DNA of 64,000 bases, taken from assembly GCF_035944375.1 (NCBI RefSeq), contig NZ_DASZBE010000042.1. The stretch is one strand, 5' to 3'. The notes beneath the pieces are model-generated. The model was not told the origin of the DNA, ran no database searches, and saw only the letters and a list, made by a program, of their open reading frames with translations. The stretch comes from Allobosea sp035944375 (GTDB lineage: Bacteria > Pseudomonadota > Alphaproteobacteria > Rhizobiales > Beijerinckiaceae). Shown piece by piece: positions 33,445 through 41,686 of this stretch. The position numbers were made by a program, and so were the translations under genes. The first letter of the stretch is position 1. Every line of letters begins with the position of its first letter.

Positions 33445-33906
33445 CTAAGCCTTCTTCCCCCGCACGCCCGGCCGCTTCTTTCGTCCGTAGAGCTCGAGCC
33501 GGTGGCGGACGAGTTCATAGCCGAGTTCGGCGGCGATGCGCCGCTGCAGTTCCTCGATCGCGTCTGAGGAGAACTCGATCACCTCGCCGCTCTCGACGTC
33601 GATGAGGTGGTCGTGATGCTCCTGGTCGGCGTGCTCGTAGCGCGAGACGCCATCCTCGAAGGCGTGGCGCTCGATGGCGCCTTGCGTCTCCAGCACCTTC
33701 ATGGTGCGATAGACGGTCGAGAGCGACAGCGTCGGGTCGAGCGCGAAGGCACGGGTGAAGATGCCCTTGGCGTCGGGATGATCGTCGGCTTCGGCCAGGA
33801 CACGCAGGATCAGCCGGCGCTGCTGCGTCATCCGCAGGCCGGCACCCTTCAACTGGCCCTCAAAGCCGGCCACACGCTGCGCGATTCCCGTCATGATCGA
33901 ACGCAT
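33445..33906 (-). CDS. Fur family metalloregulator, Mur-like
   Basis: About 153 residues. The winged helix contains GLRMTQQRRLILRVL and SLSTVYRTMKVLE; the dimer/metal domain has YEHADQEHHDHLIDVESGEV and ELVRHRLELYG. The DHLID...GxVIEF pattern and absence of all cysteines match the alphaproteobacterial Fur/Mur group, which senses manganese in rhizobia, rather than Zur (CxxC zinc site). It is divergent from a sit-type transporter and probably represses it when metal is plentiful. The exact start is uncertain: ATG codons at 33906, 33894 and 33924 are possible and none has a clear ribosome site. Confidence 0.88.
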   Translation of the reverse strand: MRSIMTGIAQRVAGFEGQLKGAGLRMTQQRRLILRVLAEADDHPDAKGIFTRAFALDPTLSLSTVYRTMKVLETQGAIERHAFEDGVSRYEHADQEHHDHLIDVESGEVIEFSSDAIEELQRRIAAELGYELVRHRLELYGRKKRPGVRGKKA

Positions 33907-33940
33907 AGCAATTCTGCGACGCATCTGCAAAAGCGCTTTA

Positions 33941-33985
33941 TTGCAAATGTGTCGCAACTGCATTGACAGATGCAAGTGCGTTGCA
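33941..33985. promoter_or_regulatory. Candidate Mur/Fur operator array between mur and sitA
   Basis: Overlapping palindromes of a TTGCA/TGCAA half-site lie in the divergent promoter: an imperfect TTGCaaatgtgtcGCAA at 33941-33957, TGCAT-N6-ATGCA at 33959-33974 and a perfect TGCAA-gtgcg-TTGCA at 33971-33985. TGCAA/TTGCA half-sites resemble the manganese-responsive elements upstream of sitA in rhizobia. Additional CTGCGAC copies flank it at 33914 and 33994. The assignment as a Mur box is inference from position and symmetry. Confidence 0.6.
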
Positions 33986-34021
33986 ATAGCGTTCTGCGAC
34001 ACTCACTCGACAGGAGCCGAC

Positions 34022-34930
34022 ATGTCCACCCGACGATCCGTCCTGCTCTCCGGGGCCACGCTGTTGGCCGTTGCGCTCGCCTCTCCGTCGGGCGCAGCCC
34101 TCGCGCAGGACAGGAAGCTGCGCGTCGTCACCACCTTCACGGTGATCCAGGACATCGCGCAGAACGTCGCGGGCGATGCCGCCATCGTCGAGTCGATCAC
34201 CAAGCCCGGCGCCGAGATCCACGACTACCAGCCGACGCCGCTCGACGTGGTGAAGGCGCAATCGGCCGATCTCGTGCTCTGGAACGGGCTCAATCTCGAG
34301 CGCTGGTTCGAGCGCTTCTTCGACAATGTGAAGAATGTCCGCAGCGCGGTCGTGAGCGAAGGCGTCGAGCCGATGGGCATCACGGACGGGCCCTATCAGG
34401 GCCGGCCCAATCCGCATGCCTGGATGTCGACCAGCAATGCGCTGATCTATGTCGAGAACATCCGCAAGGCGCTGGCCGCGGCCGATCCGGCGCGGGCCGA
34501 CATCTATGCCGCCAACGCCCGGGCCTATGCCGACAAGATCAGGTCGGTCGACGCGCCGCTGCGGGCGCGGCTCGACAAGGTGCCGGCCGCGCAGCGCTGG
34601 CTCGTCACCAGCGAGGGGGCCTTTTCCTATCTCGCCCGTGACTATGGTTGGCGCGAGGCCTATCTCTGGCCGATCAATGCCGACCAGCAGGGCACGCCGC
34701 AGCAGGTGCGGCGCTTGATCGACCTGGTGAGGAAGAACAAGATCCCGACCGTGTTCAGCGAAAGCACGATTTCCGACAAGGCCGCCCGACAGGTCGCGCG
34801 CGAGACCGGCGCCCGCTATGGCGGCGTGCTCTATGTCGACTCGCTGTCTGCCGAGGGCGGGCCGGTGCCGACCTATCTCAAGCTGCTCGAGGTGACGGTC
34901 GACACCCTGGCAAAGGGCTTCGGCCAGTGA
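34022..34930 (+). CDS. sitA: Manganese/iron/zinc ABC transporter substrate-binding protein (SitA-like)
   Basis: A 302-residue cluster A-I metal-binding protein. The signal peptide is MSTRRSVLLSGATLLAVALA, with cleavage after ALAQ. The four metal ligands are visible: His in GAEIHDYQP, His in NPHAWMS, Glu in TSEGAFSYL and Asp in VDSLSAEGG, the set seen in SitA/MntC manganese-binding proteins. The TSEGAFSYLARDYGW and TVFSESTISDKAARQVA segments are closest to SitA/YfeA. An AGGAG site precedes the ATG. It delivers Mn(II) or Fe(II) to the SitCD membrane pair. Confidence 0.93.
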   Translation: MSTRRSVLLSGATLLAVALASPSGAALAQDRKLRVVTTFTVIQDIAQNVAGDAAIVESITKPGAEIHDYQPTPLDVVKAQSADLVLWNGLNLERWFERFFDNVKNVRSAVVSEGVEPMGITDGPYQGRPNPHAWMSTSNALIYVENIRKALAAADPARADIYAANARAYADKIRSVDAPLRARLDKVPAAQRWLVTSEGAFSYLARDYGWREAYLWPINADQQGTPQQVRRLIDLVRKNKIPTVFSESTISDKAARQVARETGARYGGVLYVDSLSAEGGPVPTYLKLLEVTVDTLAKGFGQ

Positions 34931-35853
34931 GTGCTGCAGCCGCCGGCGCGCAGGCAGGCGTGGCCTCGATCGCCGTCGAGGGCGTGACCGTGCGCTATGC
35001 CAGCGGCGTCACCGCGGTGACTGACGCGTCCTTCGCGCTTGGCGCCGGCACGATCTGTGCGCTGGTTGGCGTCAACGGTTCCGGCAAGTCGACGCTGTTC
35101 AAGACGCTGATGGGCTTTCTGAAGCCGGCGCGCGGGTCGGTCTCGATCGCGGGGCTGCCGGTGGGGCAGGCGCTGAAGCGAGGCCTCGTCGCCTATGTGC
35201 CGCAGGCCGAGGAGGTCGACTGGACCTTCCCCGTCCTGGTCGAGGACGTGGTGATGATGGGCCGCTACGGCCATATGGGCTTTCTGCGCATTGCAGGCCG
35301 GGCCGATCGCGAGGCGGTCGAGCAGGCGCTGTCGCGCGTCAACATGCTGGAGTTCCGCACCCGCCAGATCGGCGAATTGTCCGGCGGGCAGCGCAAGCGC
35401 GTCTTCCTGGCGCGTGCGCTGGCGCAGGGGGGGCAGGTCATCCTGCTCGACGAGCCCTTCACCGGCGTCGACGTCAAGACCGAGGATGCGATCGTCGCGC
35501 TGATGCGCGAGTTGCGCGACGAGGGCCGGCTGATGCTGGTCTCGACGCATAATCTCGGCTCGATCCCGGATTTCTGCGACCAGGTCGTGATCATCAACAA
35601 GACGGTGCTGGCGGCCGGGCCGACAGCGACGACCTTCACCCATGACAATCTCCAGCGCGCTTTTGGGGGCGCCCTGCGGCACTTCAGGCTGGGCGGCGCC
35701 GATCTGCATGACGACGAGGACGACCGGCGCGTCACCGTCATCACCGACGACGAGCGCCCGCTCGTGCTGTACGGCAAGCGCGACAGCGAGCGCGTCGCCG
35801 GCGGCAAGGCGACCGGCGAGACGGCCGACACGGCAAAGGATCGCGCGCCGTGA
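34927..35853 (+). CDS. sitB: Metal ABC transporter ATP-binding protein (SitB-like)
   Basis: A 308-residue ATPase: Walker A GVNGSGKST, Q-loop YVPQAEEVDW, signature LSGGQRKR, Walker B VILLDEPFTGVD and H-loop VSTHNLGSI. The segment QAEEVDWTFPVLVEDVVMMGRYG is typical of the Sit/Yfe/Mnt group. It begins at a GTG within the sitA stop (GTGA overlap) and its last bases overlap the sitC start. The final 45 residues are charged and variable (ITDDERPLVLYGKRD on). It energises divalent-metal uptake. Confidence 0.93.
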   Translation: MSAAAAGAQAGVASIAVEGVTVRYASGVTAVTDASFALGAGTICALVGVNGSGKSTLFKTLMGFLKPARGSVSIAGLPVGQALKRGLVAYVPQAEEVDWTFPVLVEDVVMMGRYGHMGFLRIAGRADREAVEQALSRVNMLEFRTRQIGELSGGQRKRVFLARALAQGGQVILLDEPFTGVDVKTEDAIVALMRELRDEGRLMLVSTHNLGSIPDFCDQVVIINKTVLAAGPTATTFTHDNLQRAFGGALRHFRLGGADLHDDEDDRRVTVITDDERPLVLYGKRDSERVAGGKATGETADTAKDRAP

Positions 35854-36710
35854 TCGAATTGCTGCTGGAGCCCTTCGGCTATCAGTACATGGTCCGCGCG
35901 ATCTGGGTTTCGGCGCTCGTCGGCGGGGTCTGCGCCTTTCTGTCCTGCTTTCTGATGTTGAAGGGCTGGTCGCTGATGGGCGATGCGCTGGCCCATGCGA
36001 TCGTGCCGGGCGTCGCGCTCGCCTATCTGCTCAAGGTGCCCTATGCGGCCGGCGCCTTCTTCTCGGGCCTGCTGGCGGCGCTCGCCATGGCGCTGGTTCG
36101 GGTGCGCACGCAACTGCGCGAGGACGCCGTGATCGGCATCGTCTTCACCACCTTCTTCGCGGTCGGGCTCCTGATCGTCTCGATCAACCCGACCTCGGTG
36201 GACGTGCAGTCGATCGTGCTCGGCAACATCCTCGGCATTTCGGACGAGGACGTGGTCCAGGTCGCGATCATCGCCGCGGTCTCGCTCGTCGTGCTGGTCG
36301 CGCGCTGGCGCGACCTGATGCTGGTGTTCTTCGACGAGAACCAGGCGCGGGCGGTCGGTCTGTCGCCGATGCGGATCAAGATCCTGTTCTTCGTGTTGCT
36401 CAGCGCCTGCACGGTTGCTGCGCTGCAGACGGTCGGGGCCGTGCTGGTGATCGCGATGGTGATCACACCGGGCGCGACCGCCTATCTGCTCTGCGACCGC
36501 TTCGGCCGACTGATCTGTCTCGCGGTCGCGCTCGGCGTCGTCACCAGTGCGGCCGGCGCCTATGCCAGCTATTTCCTGGATGGTTCGACCGGCGGGCTGA
36601 TCGTCGTGTTCCAGACCCTGCTGTTCCTGCTCGCCTTCGTGTTCGCGCCCAAGCATGGCCGGCTGGCGGCGGCGCGGGCGGCACGCGCCGTGTCGGAGAC
36701 GGCGCCATGA
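35850..36710 (+). CDS. sitC: Metal ABC transporter permease (SitC-like)
   Basis: A 286-residue ABC-3 family permease with about eight membrane helices; motifs include SCFLMLKGWSLMGDALAHAIVPGVALAYL, IVFTTFFAVGLLIVS and VIAMVITPGATAYLLCDR. It starts at a GTG overlapping the sitB stop. It shares the GWSLMGDAxxHAxxPG core with sitD, from which it arose by duplication; the pair forms the transmembrane channel. Its downstream partner sitD is unusually distant (202 bases), separated by an inserted repeat. Confidence 0.92.
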   Translation: MIELLLEPFGYQYMVRAIWVSALVGGVCAFLSCFLMLKGWSLMGDALAHAIVPGVALAYLLKVPYAAGAFFSGLLAALAMALVRVRTQLREDAVIGIVFTTFFAVGLLIVSINPTSVDVQSIVLGNILGISDEDVVQVAIIAAVSLVVLVARWRDLMLVFFDENQARAVGLSPMRIKILFFVLLSACTVAALQTVGAVLVIAMVITPGATAYLLCDRFGRLICLAVALGVVTSAAGAYASYFLDGSTGGLIVVFQTLLFLLAFVFAPKHGRLAAARAARAVSETAP

Positions 36711-36734
36711 GTTTTGCTCAGGTTGCTCGACGGT

Positions 36735-36870
36735 GTCCCCTTCCCCCCGCTTGCGGTGGGGAAGGTGTAGGGATGGGGGGGCGCAAAGCCGCAGCGCCGT
36801 CCTTGATCGTCGCGCCGAGCGGGACTGCCCCCCACCCCAACCCTCCCCATCGCAGGCGGAGGGAGGGGGC
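36735..36870. repeat. Intergenic inverted repeat, family R4, copy 2, inside the sit operon
   Basis: About 136 bases between sitC and sitD. It shares with 23724-23885 the outer C-rich then G-rich left arm (CCCCTTCCCC...GGTGGGGAAGG, then GGGATGGGGGGG), a central part containing GCAAAGCCG, and the right arm CCCCCCACCCC...CCCTCCCC...GGAGGGAGGGGG. It separates two genes that in other sit operons are usually close together, so it looks inserted. Confidence 0.75.
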
Positions 36871-36912
36871 AGGTTCGCGCCGGCATCGCCCCATTCGGAG
36901 AGGGCTCACGCC

Positions 36913-37755
36913 ATGAGCCTGATCGAAGCCTGGCTCATCGCGCCCCTTTCGCACGAGTTCATGCAGCGCGGGCTCGTCGTGGCGGTGATCGTCGGCGTCG
37001 TCTGCGCCGTCCTCTCCTGCTTCCTGATCCTGAAGGGCTGGTCGCTGATGGGGGATGCGGTGTCGCACGCCGTCCTGCCCGGCATCGTGCTGGCGCAGAT
37101 CGCTGGCCTGCCTTTGGCGGCCGGAGCCTTCGTCGCCGGCCTGAGCTGTTCGCTCGCCATCGGCTATCTCAAGGAGAACAGCCGGGTGAAGGAGGACACG
37201 GTGATGGGCATCGTCTTCTCCGGCATGTTCGCGCTCGGACTCGTAATGTTCGTCAAGGTCGAGAGCGACCAGCACCTGCTGCACGTCCTGTTCGGCAACA
37301 TGCTCGGCGTGCGCTGGGCGGACATCGCGGAGACGGCCGCGATCGCGGTTCCAACCGTCGCGATCATGCTCGCCAAGCGCCGTGATTTCCTGCTTGTCTC
37401 GTTTGATCCCGCCCATGCTCGCGCGATCGGCCTCCCGGTGCGCTGGCTGAATTTCGGCCTGCTGATGCTGCTGGCGCTGACGATCGTGGCCGCGCTGAAG
37501 GCGGTCGGCATCATCCTTGTCGTCGCCATGCTGATCGCCCCGGGCGCCATCGGCTTCCTGACGACGCGGCGCTTCGATGCCATGCTGGCGGTCGCCGTCG
37601 CGGTCGCGACGGTTTCGAGCGTCATCGGCACGATCCTGAGTTATCATCTCGACGGGGCGACGGGGCCCTGCATCGTCGTCGTCCAGGCCGTGTTCTTCCT
37701 GACGGCGCTGGCCTTCAACCTGCGCCGCTCCGTGCGGCGTGCCGCGGCCGCCTGA
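36913..37755 (+). CDS. sitD: Metal ABC transporter permease (SitD-like)
   Basis: A 280-residue ABC-3 permease paralogous to sitC. It has about eight helices and the core SCFLILKGWSLMGDAVSHAVLPGIVLAQI. MGIVFSGMFALGLVMF and ILVVAMLIAPGAIGFLTTRRF are family-typical. The ATG at 36913 gives MSLIEAWLIAPLSHEFMQRG, the normal SitD start, so the reading frame was not broken by the repeat upstream. Its stop touches the stop of the convergent transglutaminase gene with no base between. Confidence 0.92.
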   Translation: MSLIEAWLIAPLSHEFMQRGLVVAVIVGVVCAVLSCFLILKGWSLMGDAVSHAVLPGIVLAQIAGLPLAAGAFVAGLSCSLAIGYLKENSRVKEDTVMGIVFSGMFALGLVMFVKVESDQHLLHVLFGNMLGVRWADIAETAAIAVPTVAIMLAKRRDFLLVSFDPAHARAIGLPVRWLNFGLLMLLALTIVAALKAVGIILVVAMLIAPGAIGFLTTRRFDAMLAVAVAVATVSSVIGTILSYHLDGATGPCIVVVQAVFFLTALAFNLRRSVRRAAAA

Positions 37756-37765
37756 TCAGGCGGCC
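37746..37765. other. Perfect 20-base palindrome holding two convergent stop codons
   Basis: The junction of sitD and the transglutaminase gene is a perfect 20-base palindrome, GGCCGCCTGATCAGGCGGCC. Its centre is the two abutting stop codons (TGA on each strand), and both proteins therefore end Ala-Ala. The palindrome would form a hairpin in either transcript, though no T-run follows. Confidence 0.9.
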
Positions 37766-38562
37766 TGCTGCCCGGCATCCTCCGGCGCGCGCGAGACCGT
37801 GATGGTCTGGGCCAGGCACTGGCAGTTGAACTGGCTGGTCAGGAAGGCGATGTCGGCGGCGTCTCGGCCTGTCGCGATCCGCACCATGCCCTCGACGGGA
37901 GCCAGCCGCGTCGGATCGACCAGCCACCAGCGCCCGTCGAGATAAACCTCGAAGACGGCATGGAAATCCGGCGGGTCGAGGTCGAGCGCATAGGCGCTCA
38001 CCGCCCGGGCGGGAATGTTCAGCGCCCGCGTCAGCGCGATGCCGAGATGGGTGAAGTCGCGGCAGACGCCGGCCCGGTCGATGAAGGTGTGCTGGGCCGT
38101 GGTCTGGGCGTGGCTGACGCCATGGACGTAGTCCAGATGCTCGTGCAGCCAGTCGAGCACGGCGAGAATGCGGGCGCCGCCGCCCTCGATGCTGCAGAAT
38201 TCGCGCTGGGCGAAGCGCATGAACTCGTCCGACGGCGAGAAGCGGCTCGGCAGCAGGTAGGGCAGAACCTCCTGCGGCAGCTCCGACCAGCCGTGCTGGC
38301 GCGCACCGGGGCCCAGCGGCTGGCGGGTGCCATTGTCGACCAGCGCCCGGTAGCGAATCTCGACCTGGCCCGAGAGTGCCGCACGAAAACGCCGCTCGCC
38401 CGTCTCGGGATGGAGATCGCGCACCAGAGCTGCGTCGGGCGAGATGGTGAGGCTTTCCGACAGAATCGTCTGGTCGGGCGAGCGCGCGGCCTCGATCGCG
38501 GCGATCACCTGCGTGTCGCTGTCGAAGCCATAGGTCAGCGTCGCCGCTACGTCGAGTTTCAT
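37756..38562 (-). CDS. Transglutaminase-like domain protein
   Basis: A 268-residue protein with an N-terminal bacterial transglutaminase-like domain (beta-rich, residues 1-100) and a papain-like transglutaminase core. The catalytic triad is present: Cys167 in AGVCRDFTH, His201 in DFHAVFEVY and Asp216 in LVDPT. Such proteins are thought to act as cysteine proteases or peptide-crosslinking enzymes; alphaproteobacterial members are common and mostly uncharacterised. A GGAGG site lies close before the ATG at 38562. It has no signal peptide. Confidence 0.9.
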   Translation of the reverse strand: MKLDVAATLTYGFDSDTQVIAAIEAARSPDQTILSESLTISPDAALVRDLHPETGERRFRAALSGQVEIRYRALVDNGTRQPLGPGARQHGWSELPQEVLPYLLPSRFSPSDEFMRFAQREFCSIEGGGARILAVLDWLHEHLDYVHGVSHAQTTAQHTFIDRAGVCRDFTHLGIALTRALNIPARAVSAYALDLDPPDFHAVFEVYLDGRWWLVDPTRLAPVEGMVRIATGRDAADIAFLTSQFNCQCLAQTITVSRAPEDAGQQAA

Positions 38563-38626
38563 GGGTCCTCCGGAATGCCTTGTGCGAGACCGGGCAACGC
38601 CATGCCGGGGCGGAAGTTCCTGGGGA

Positions 38627-39634
38627 TCAGGCCGCTCTGGCCTCGACCCCCAGATCCGGCGCGATGCCGGCCAGGATCTCGTAGGAGCGCTTCCGCGCCT
38701 CATGGTCGAAGATCGGCGCCGTGACCATGATCTCGTCCGCCTGTGTCGCGGCGATGAAGGCGTCGAGCTGGCGCTTCAGCGTCTCCGGCGAGCCGATGAA
38801 GGCATAGCGCAGCATGCCCGCGACATGCGCCTTCTCGTTGGGCGACCAGTAGGTCTCGATGTCGTCGATCGGCGGCTGCAGCTTGCCGCGCTGGCCGCGC
38901 ACCATGTCGACAAAACGCTGCTGCAGCGAGGTGGCGAGATGGCGCGCCTCGGCATCGGTCTCGGCGGCGATGACGTTGATGCCGGGCATGGCATGGGGCC
39001 GCGCGAGCTGCTCGGAGGGCTTGAAGCGCTCGCGATAGACGGCGAGAGCCTGCATCAGCGCATCGGGCGCGAAATGCGAGGCGAAGGCATAGGGCAGGCC
39101 GAGTTCGGCTGCGAGCTGGGAGCCGAACAGGCTCGAGCCCAGGATCCAGAGGGGGACGTTCAGCCCGGCGCCCGGCACGGCCTGGATCGCCTGGTTCGGC
39201 CCGGCGGGCGCGAAATAGGCCTGCAGTTCGAGCACGTCCTGCGGGAAACTGTCGGATGACATCGGGCTGCGGCGCATCGCCCGCATGGTCATCTGGTCGG
39301 TGCCGGGGGCCCGGCCAAGGCCGAGATCGATGCGGCCGGGAAACAGCGCCTCGAGCGTGCCGAACTGCTCGGCGATGATCAGCGGCGCGTGGTTCGGCAG
39401 CATGATGCCGCCGGCGCCGACGCGGATCGTCTTCGTCGCTGCGGCGAGCTGGCCGATGACGACGGCGGTCGCGGCGCTGGCGATGCCGACCATGTTGTGG
39501 TGCTCGGCGACCCAGTAACGGGTGTAGCCGAGGGCCTCGGCATGGCGGGCAAGGTCGATCGAGGCGCGAAGCGCGTCACCCGGCTCCTGGCCTTCACGGA
39601 CGGGAACGAGATCGAGAACGGAGATGGCGACCAT
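38627..39634 (-). CDS. LLM class flavin-dependent oxidoreductase
   Basis: A 335-residue luciferase-like monooxygenase. The fold markers are ISVLDLVPVREGQ, RYWVAEHHNMVGIASAATAV, IRVGAGGIMLPNHAPLIIAEQF and LGRAPGTD. It belongs to the MsnO8-like subgroup widespread in bacteria, which uses reduced FMN or F420; the substrate is unknown. It stands between the transglutaminase and the SGNH hydrolase on the same strand with gaps of 64 and 93 bases. Confidence 0.9.
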   Translation of the reverse strand: MVAISVLDLVPVREGQEPGDALRASIDLARHAEALGYTRYWVAEHHNMVGIASAATAVVIGQLAAATKTIRVGAGGIMLPNHAPLIIAEQFGTLEALFPGRIDLGLGRAPGTDQMTMRAMRRSPMSSDSFPQDVLELQAYFAPAGPNQAIQAVPGAGLNVPLWILGSSLFGSQLAAELGLPYAFASHFAPDALMQALAVYRERFKPSEQLARPHAMPGINVIAAETDAEARHLATSLQQRFVDMVRGQRGKLQPPIDDIETYWSPNEKAHVAGMLRYAFIGSPETLKRQLDAFIAATQADEIMVTAPIFDHEARKRSYEILAGIAPDLGVEARAA

Positions 39635-39727
39635 GGCGGGCTCTCACGGGGCTCCGGCCCAAGGCCGGCTGCAATGGAGCCTAGATGGGGCGGGAACGGC
39701 CGTCGATCCAGTGGGGCGGCCGGACCG

Positions 39728-40519
39728 TCATGGCCTCCCTGCGCCGACGGTCTGCCCCGGTGGCGAAGCGAGGCTCACCTCCCCGGCGATCGCGCCACAG
39801 ATGGCGGGCGCGATGTCGTGATAGGCGCGCTCGTAATCGGCGAGATGCAGGCCGTCCATCATCGGCACGCCACGGCCGAAGCGATCCGCAACGCGGCAGG
39901 AGGTTTCGGTGCGGCATGCGGCCTCGGCCGAGGCGGCGATGTCGGTGGCGACCTGAGCCGAGAAGGCCGCATCCTGGCTCGTCTCGATCCGTGGCAGCGT
40001 GGCCACGAGGACGAGCTCCGACTTGCCCACCACTTGCCGCAGCAGCGCTCGGAAGGCGTGCCGGAAGCGGATGACGGCCTCGGGCGGCTCGCGAAAGCGC
40101 TTGCGGTTGGCATCGTTGGTGCCGACCGCGAGGATGATCGCGCGGGGCGGATGGGGCAGCGCCAGGTCGTTCAGCAACTCCAGCGTATCGCGGGTCGTGG
40201 CGCCGTGAAGCCCGCCATTGACGAGGGGGAGCCCGCAGAACACCCGGACGTGCCAGCGCGCGACATGGGAGTCGCCAAGCGCCAGAAGGTAATCGCCCTC
40301 GACCTGACGCAGATCGGCCCTGATCTCGACGAGGCGCTGGTCGCGATAGGACGGCGCGGCGGTCGCGAAGCGGCCGATGGCGACGCCCGCCACGGAGCCG
40401 AAGGCGAGGGCGAGGGGGACGATCGCCAGCAGCGCCAGCAGCCAGCGCCGCGCCGAAGCGCCGTCGGGGCGGATCGGTTTCTCGCGATCGCGGCTGCGGG
40501 TGAGGCTGCAATGGGTCAC
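39728..40519 (-). CDS. SGNH/GDSL hydrolase, membrane-anchored
   Basis: A 263-residue protein with one N-terminal membrane helix (about residues 26-48) and an SGNH hydrolase domain outside. Block I LALGDSHVA (Ser84), block II Gly in NGGLHGATT, block III VGTNDANR and block V DGLHLADYE (Asp, His) are all present. It probably removes or adds acyl groups on a cell-envelope polymer. The GTG start at 40519 is chosen because GGAGGG lies five bases upstream and it overlaps the stop of the small gene before it. Confidence 0.82.
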   Translation of the reverse strand: MTHCSLTRSRDREKPIRPDGASARRWLLALLAIVPLALAFGSVAGVAIGRFATAAPSYRDQRLVEIRADLRQVEGDYLLALGDSHVARWHVRVFCGLPLVNGGLHGATTRDTLELLNDLALPHPPRAIILAVGTNDANRKRFREPPEAVIRFRHAFRALLRQVVGKSELVLVATLPRIETSQDAAFSAQVATDIAASAEAACRTETSCRVADRFGRGVPMMDGLHLADYERAYHDIAPAICGAIAGEVSLASPPGQTVGAGRP

Positions 40520-40785
40520 GAGGTCCCTCCATCGGAGCGGGCCGGGCAGTGCGCGGTGGTCGCGAGGCGAGGCGAGGGGGCGGGTCGGAAGCGCCCTGTC
40601 ACGGGGTCGCGATAGGCCTTGGTCTCGCAGGCGGTCTCGCCGCGCAGGACGAAGCCGTCCCGCGCGAGGAGAGAGGGCAGTGCCCAGAGCCAGAGAACGA
40701 GGACTCCCACCAGCATCAGCCCGGCGAGGGCCCGGGCCAGGAGAGACGAGGAGACGCCGGGAGTGGCGAGGGAGAGCTTTGTCAT
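40516..40785 (-). CDS. Small membrane protein of unknown function
   Basis: An 89-residue protein starting MTKLSLATPGVSSSLLARAL with one membrane helix (LAGLMLVGVLVLWLWALPSLL) and a short outer domain with two cysteines (ETACETKAYRDPVTGRF, TTAHCPARS). Its stop overlaps the GTG start of the SGNH hydrolase, so the two are translationally coupled and may work together at the envelope. I do not recognise the family. It could also be read as a hydrolase accessory or be spurious, but coupling and composition favour a real gene. Confidence 0.6.
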   Translation of the reverse strand: MTKLSLATPGVSSSLLARALAGLMLVGVLVLWLWALPSLLARDGFVLRGETACETKAYRDPVTGRFRPAPSPRLATTAHCPARSDGGTS

Positions 40786-40951
40786 GGCGCTCACGGAACG
40801 CTGGGGCTCTGCCCCTTCTGCGGCCGCGAGTTTTCTGGATGACGTCTGCCGAAGGGCTTCTGGTAACCTTGCTTTTCCAGGCTCGGCGACAGACACAATC
40901 AGAAACACTTCCGGCCACGACCTCGCCCGCGAGCGGCGCTAGAGCCAGACG

Positions 40952-41686
40952 ATGAGCAGAACGCCCCATATCCTCGTCGTCGAGGACGACCGCGAGATCG
41001 CGACACTGGTGTCGCGCTTCCTGCGCAACAACGATTTCCGTGTCCGCGCCGTGCCGAACGGCCGGGAGATGGACGCGGCGCTGCGCGACGGCCGCTTCGA
41101 CCTGATCGTGCTCGACCTGATGCTGCCCGGCGAGGATGGTCTGAGCCTCTGCCGCCGGCTGCGCAACGAGGGCACGATCCCGATCATCATGCTCACCGCC
41201 AAGAGCGAGGAGATCGACCGCATCCTCGGTCTCGAAATGGGCGCCGACGACTATCTGGTGAAGCCGTTCAACCCGCGCGAGCTGCTGGCCCGGATCCGCG
41301 CGGTGCTGCGGCGCGCGGGGCATGTCCCGGCGGCCGAGGTCGGCGAAAGCCCGGTTCTCGCTTTCGCGGGTTGGCGCCTCGACAAGGCGGTTCGGCGACT
41401 ATTCAACCCCGAGGGGGAGCGCGTGGCGCTGACGGGCGCCGAACTCGACCTGCTGCTCGCCTTCTGCGAGCGGCCGCGGCGTGTGCTGTCGCGCGACCAG
41501 CTCCTCGATCTGACGCAGGGCCGCACGGCAGCTCCTTTTGAACGGTCGATCGACGTGCTCGTCAGCCGGCTGCGCCAGAAGATGGAGCGCAACCCGCGCG
41601 AGCCCGAGCTGATCCAGACCATCCGCTCCGGCGGCTACATGTTCTCTCCGGAAATCGAGCGGCCGGTGGAGAGCGCGGCGCCATGA
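40952..41686 (+). CDS. Two-component response regulator, OmpR family
   Basis: A 244-residue regulator. The receiver domain (residues 5-118) has the acidic pair EDD, phospho-acceptor Asp55 in LIVLDLMLPG, Thr in MLTAKSEEID and Lys in YLVKPFNPREL. The C-terminal winged helix (about 140-236) shows GERVALTGAELDLLLAFCERP and SIDVLVSRLRQKMERNP. It binds DNA when phosphorylated by the kinase encoded next. The kinase gene start overlaps its stop (ATGA). Target genes are unknown. Confidence 0.94.
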   Translation: MSRTPHILVVEDDREIATLVSRFLRNNDFRVRAVPNGREMDAALRDGRFDLIVLDLMLPGEDGLSLCRRLRNEGTIPIIMLTAKSEEIDRILGLEMGADDYLVKPFNPRELLARIRAVLRRAGHVPAAEVGESPVLAFAGWRLDKAVRRLFNPEGERVALTGAELDLLLAFCERPRRVLSRDQLLDLTQGRTAAPFERSIDVLVSRLRQKMERNPREPELIQTIRSGGYMFSPEIERPVESAAP

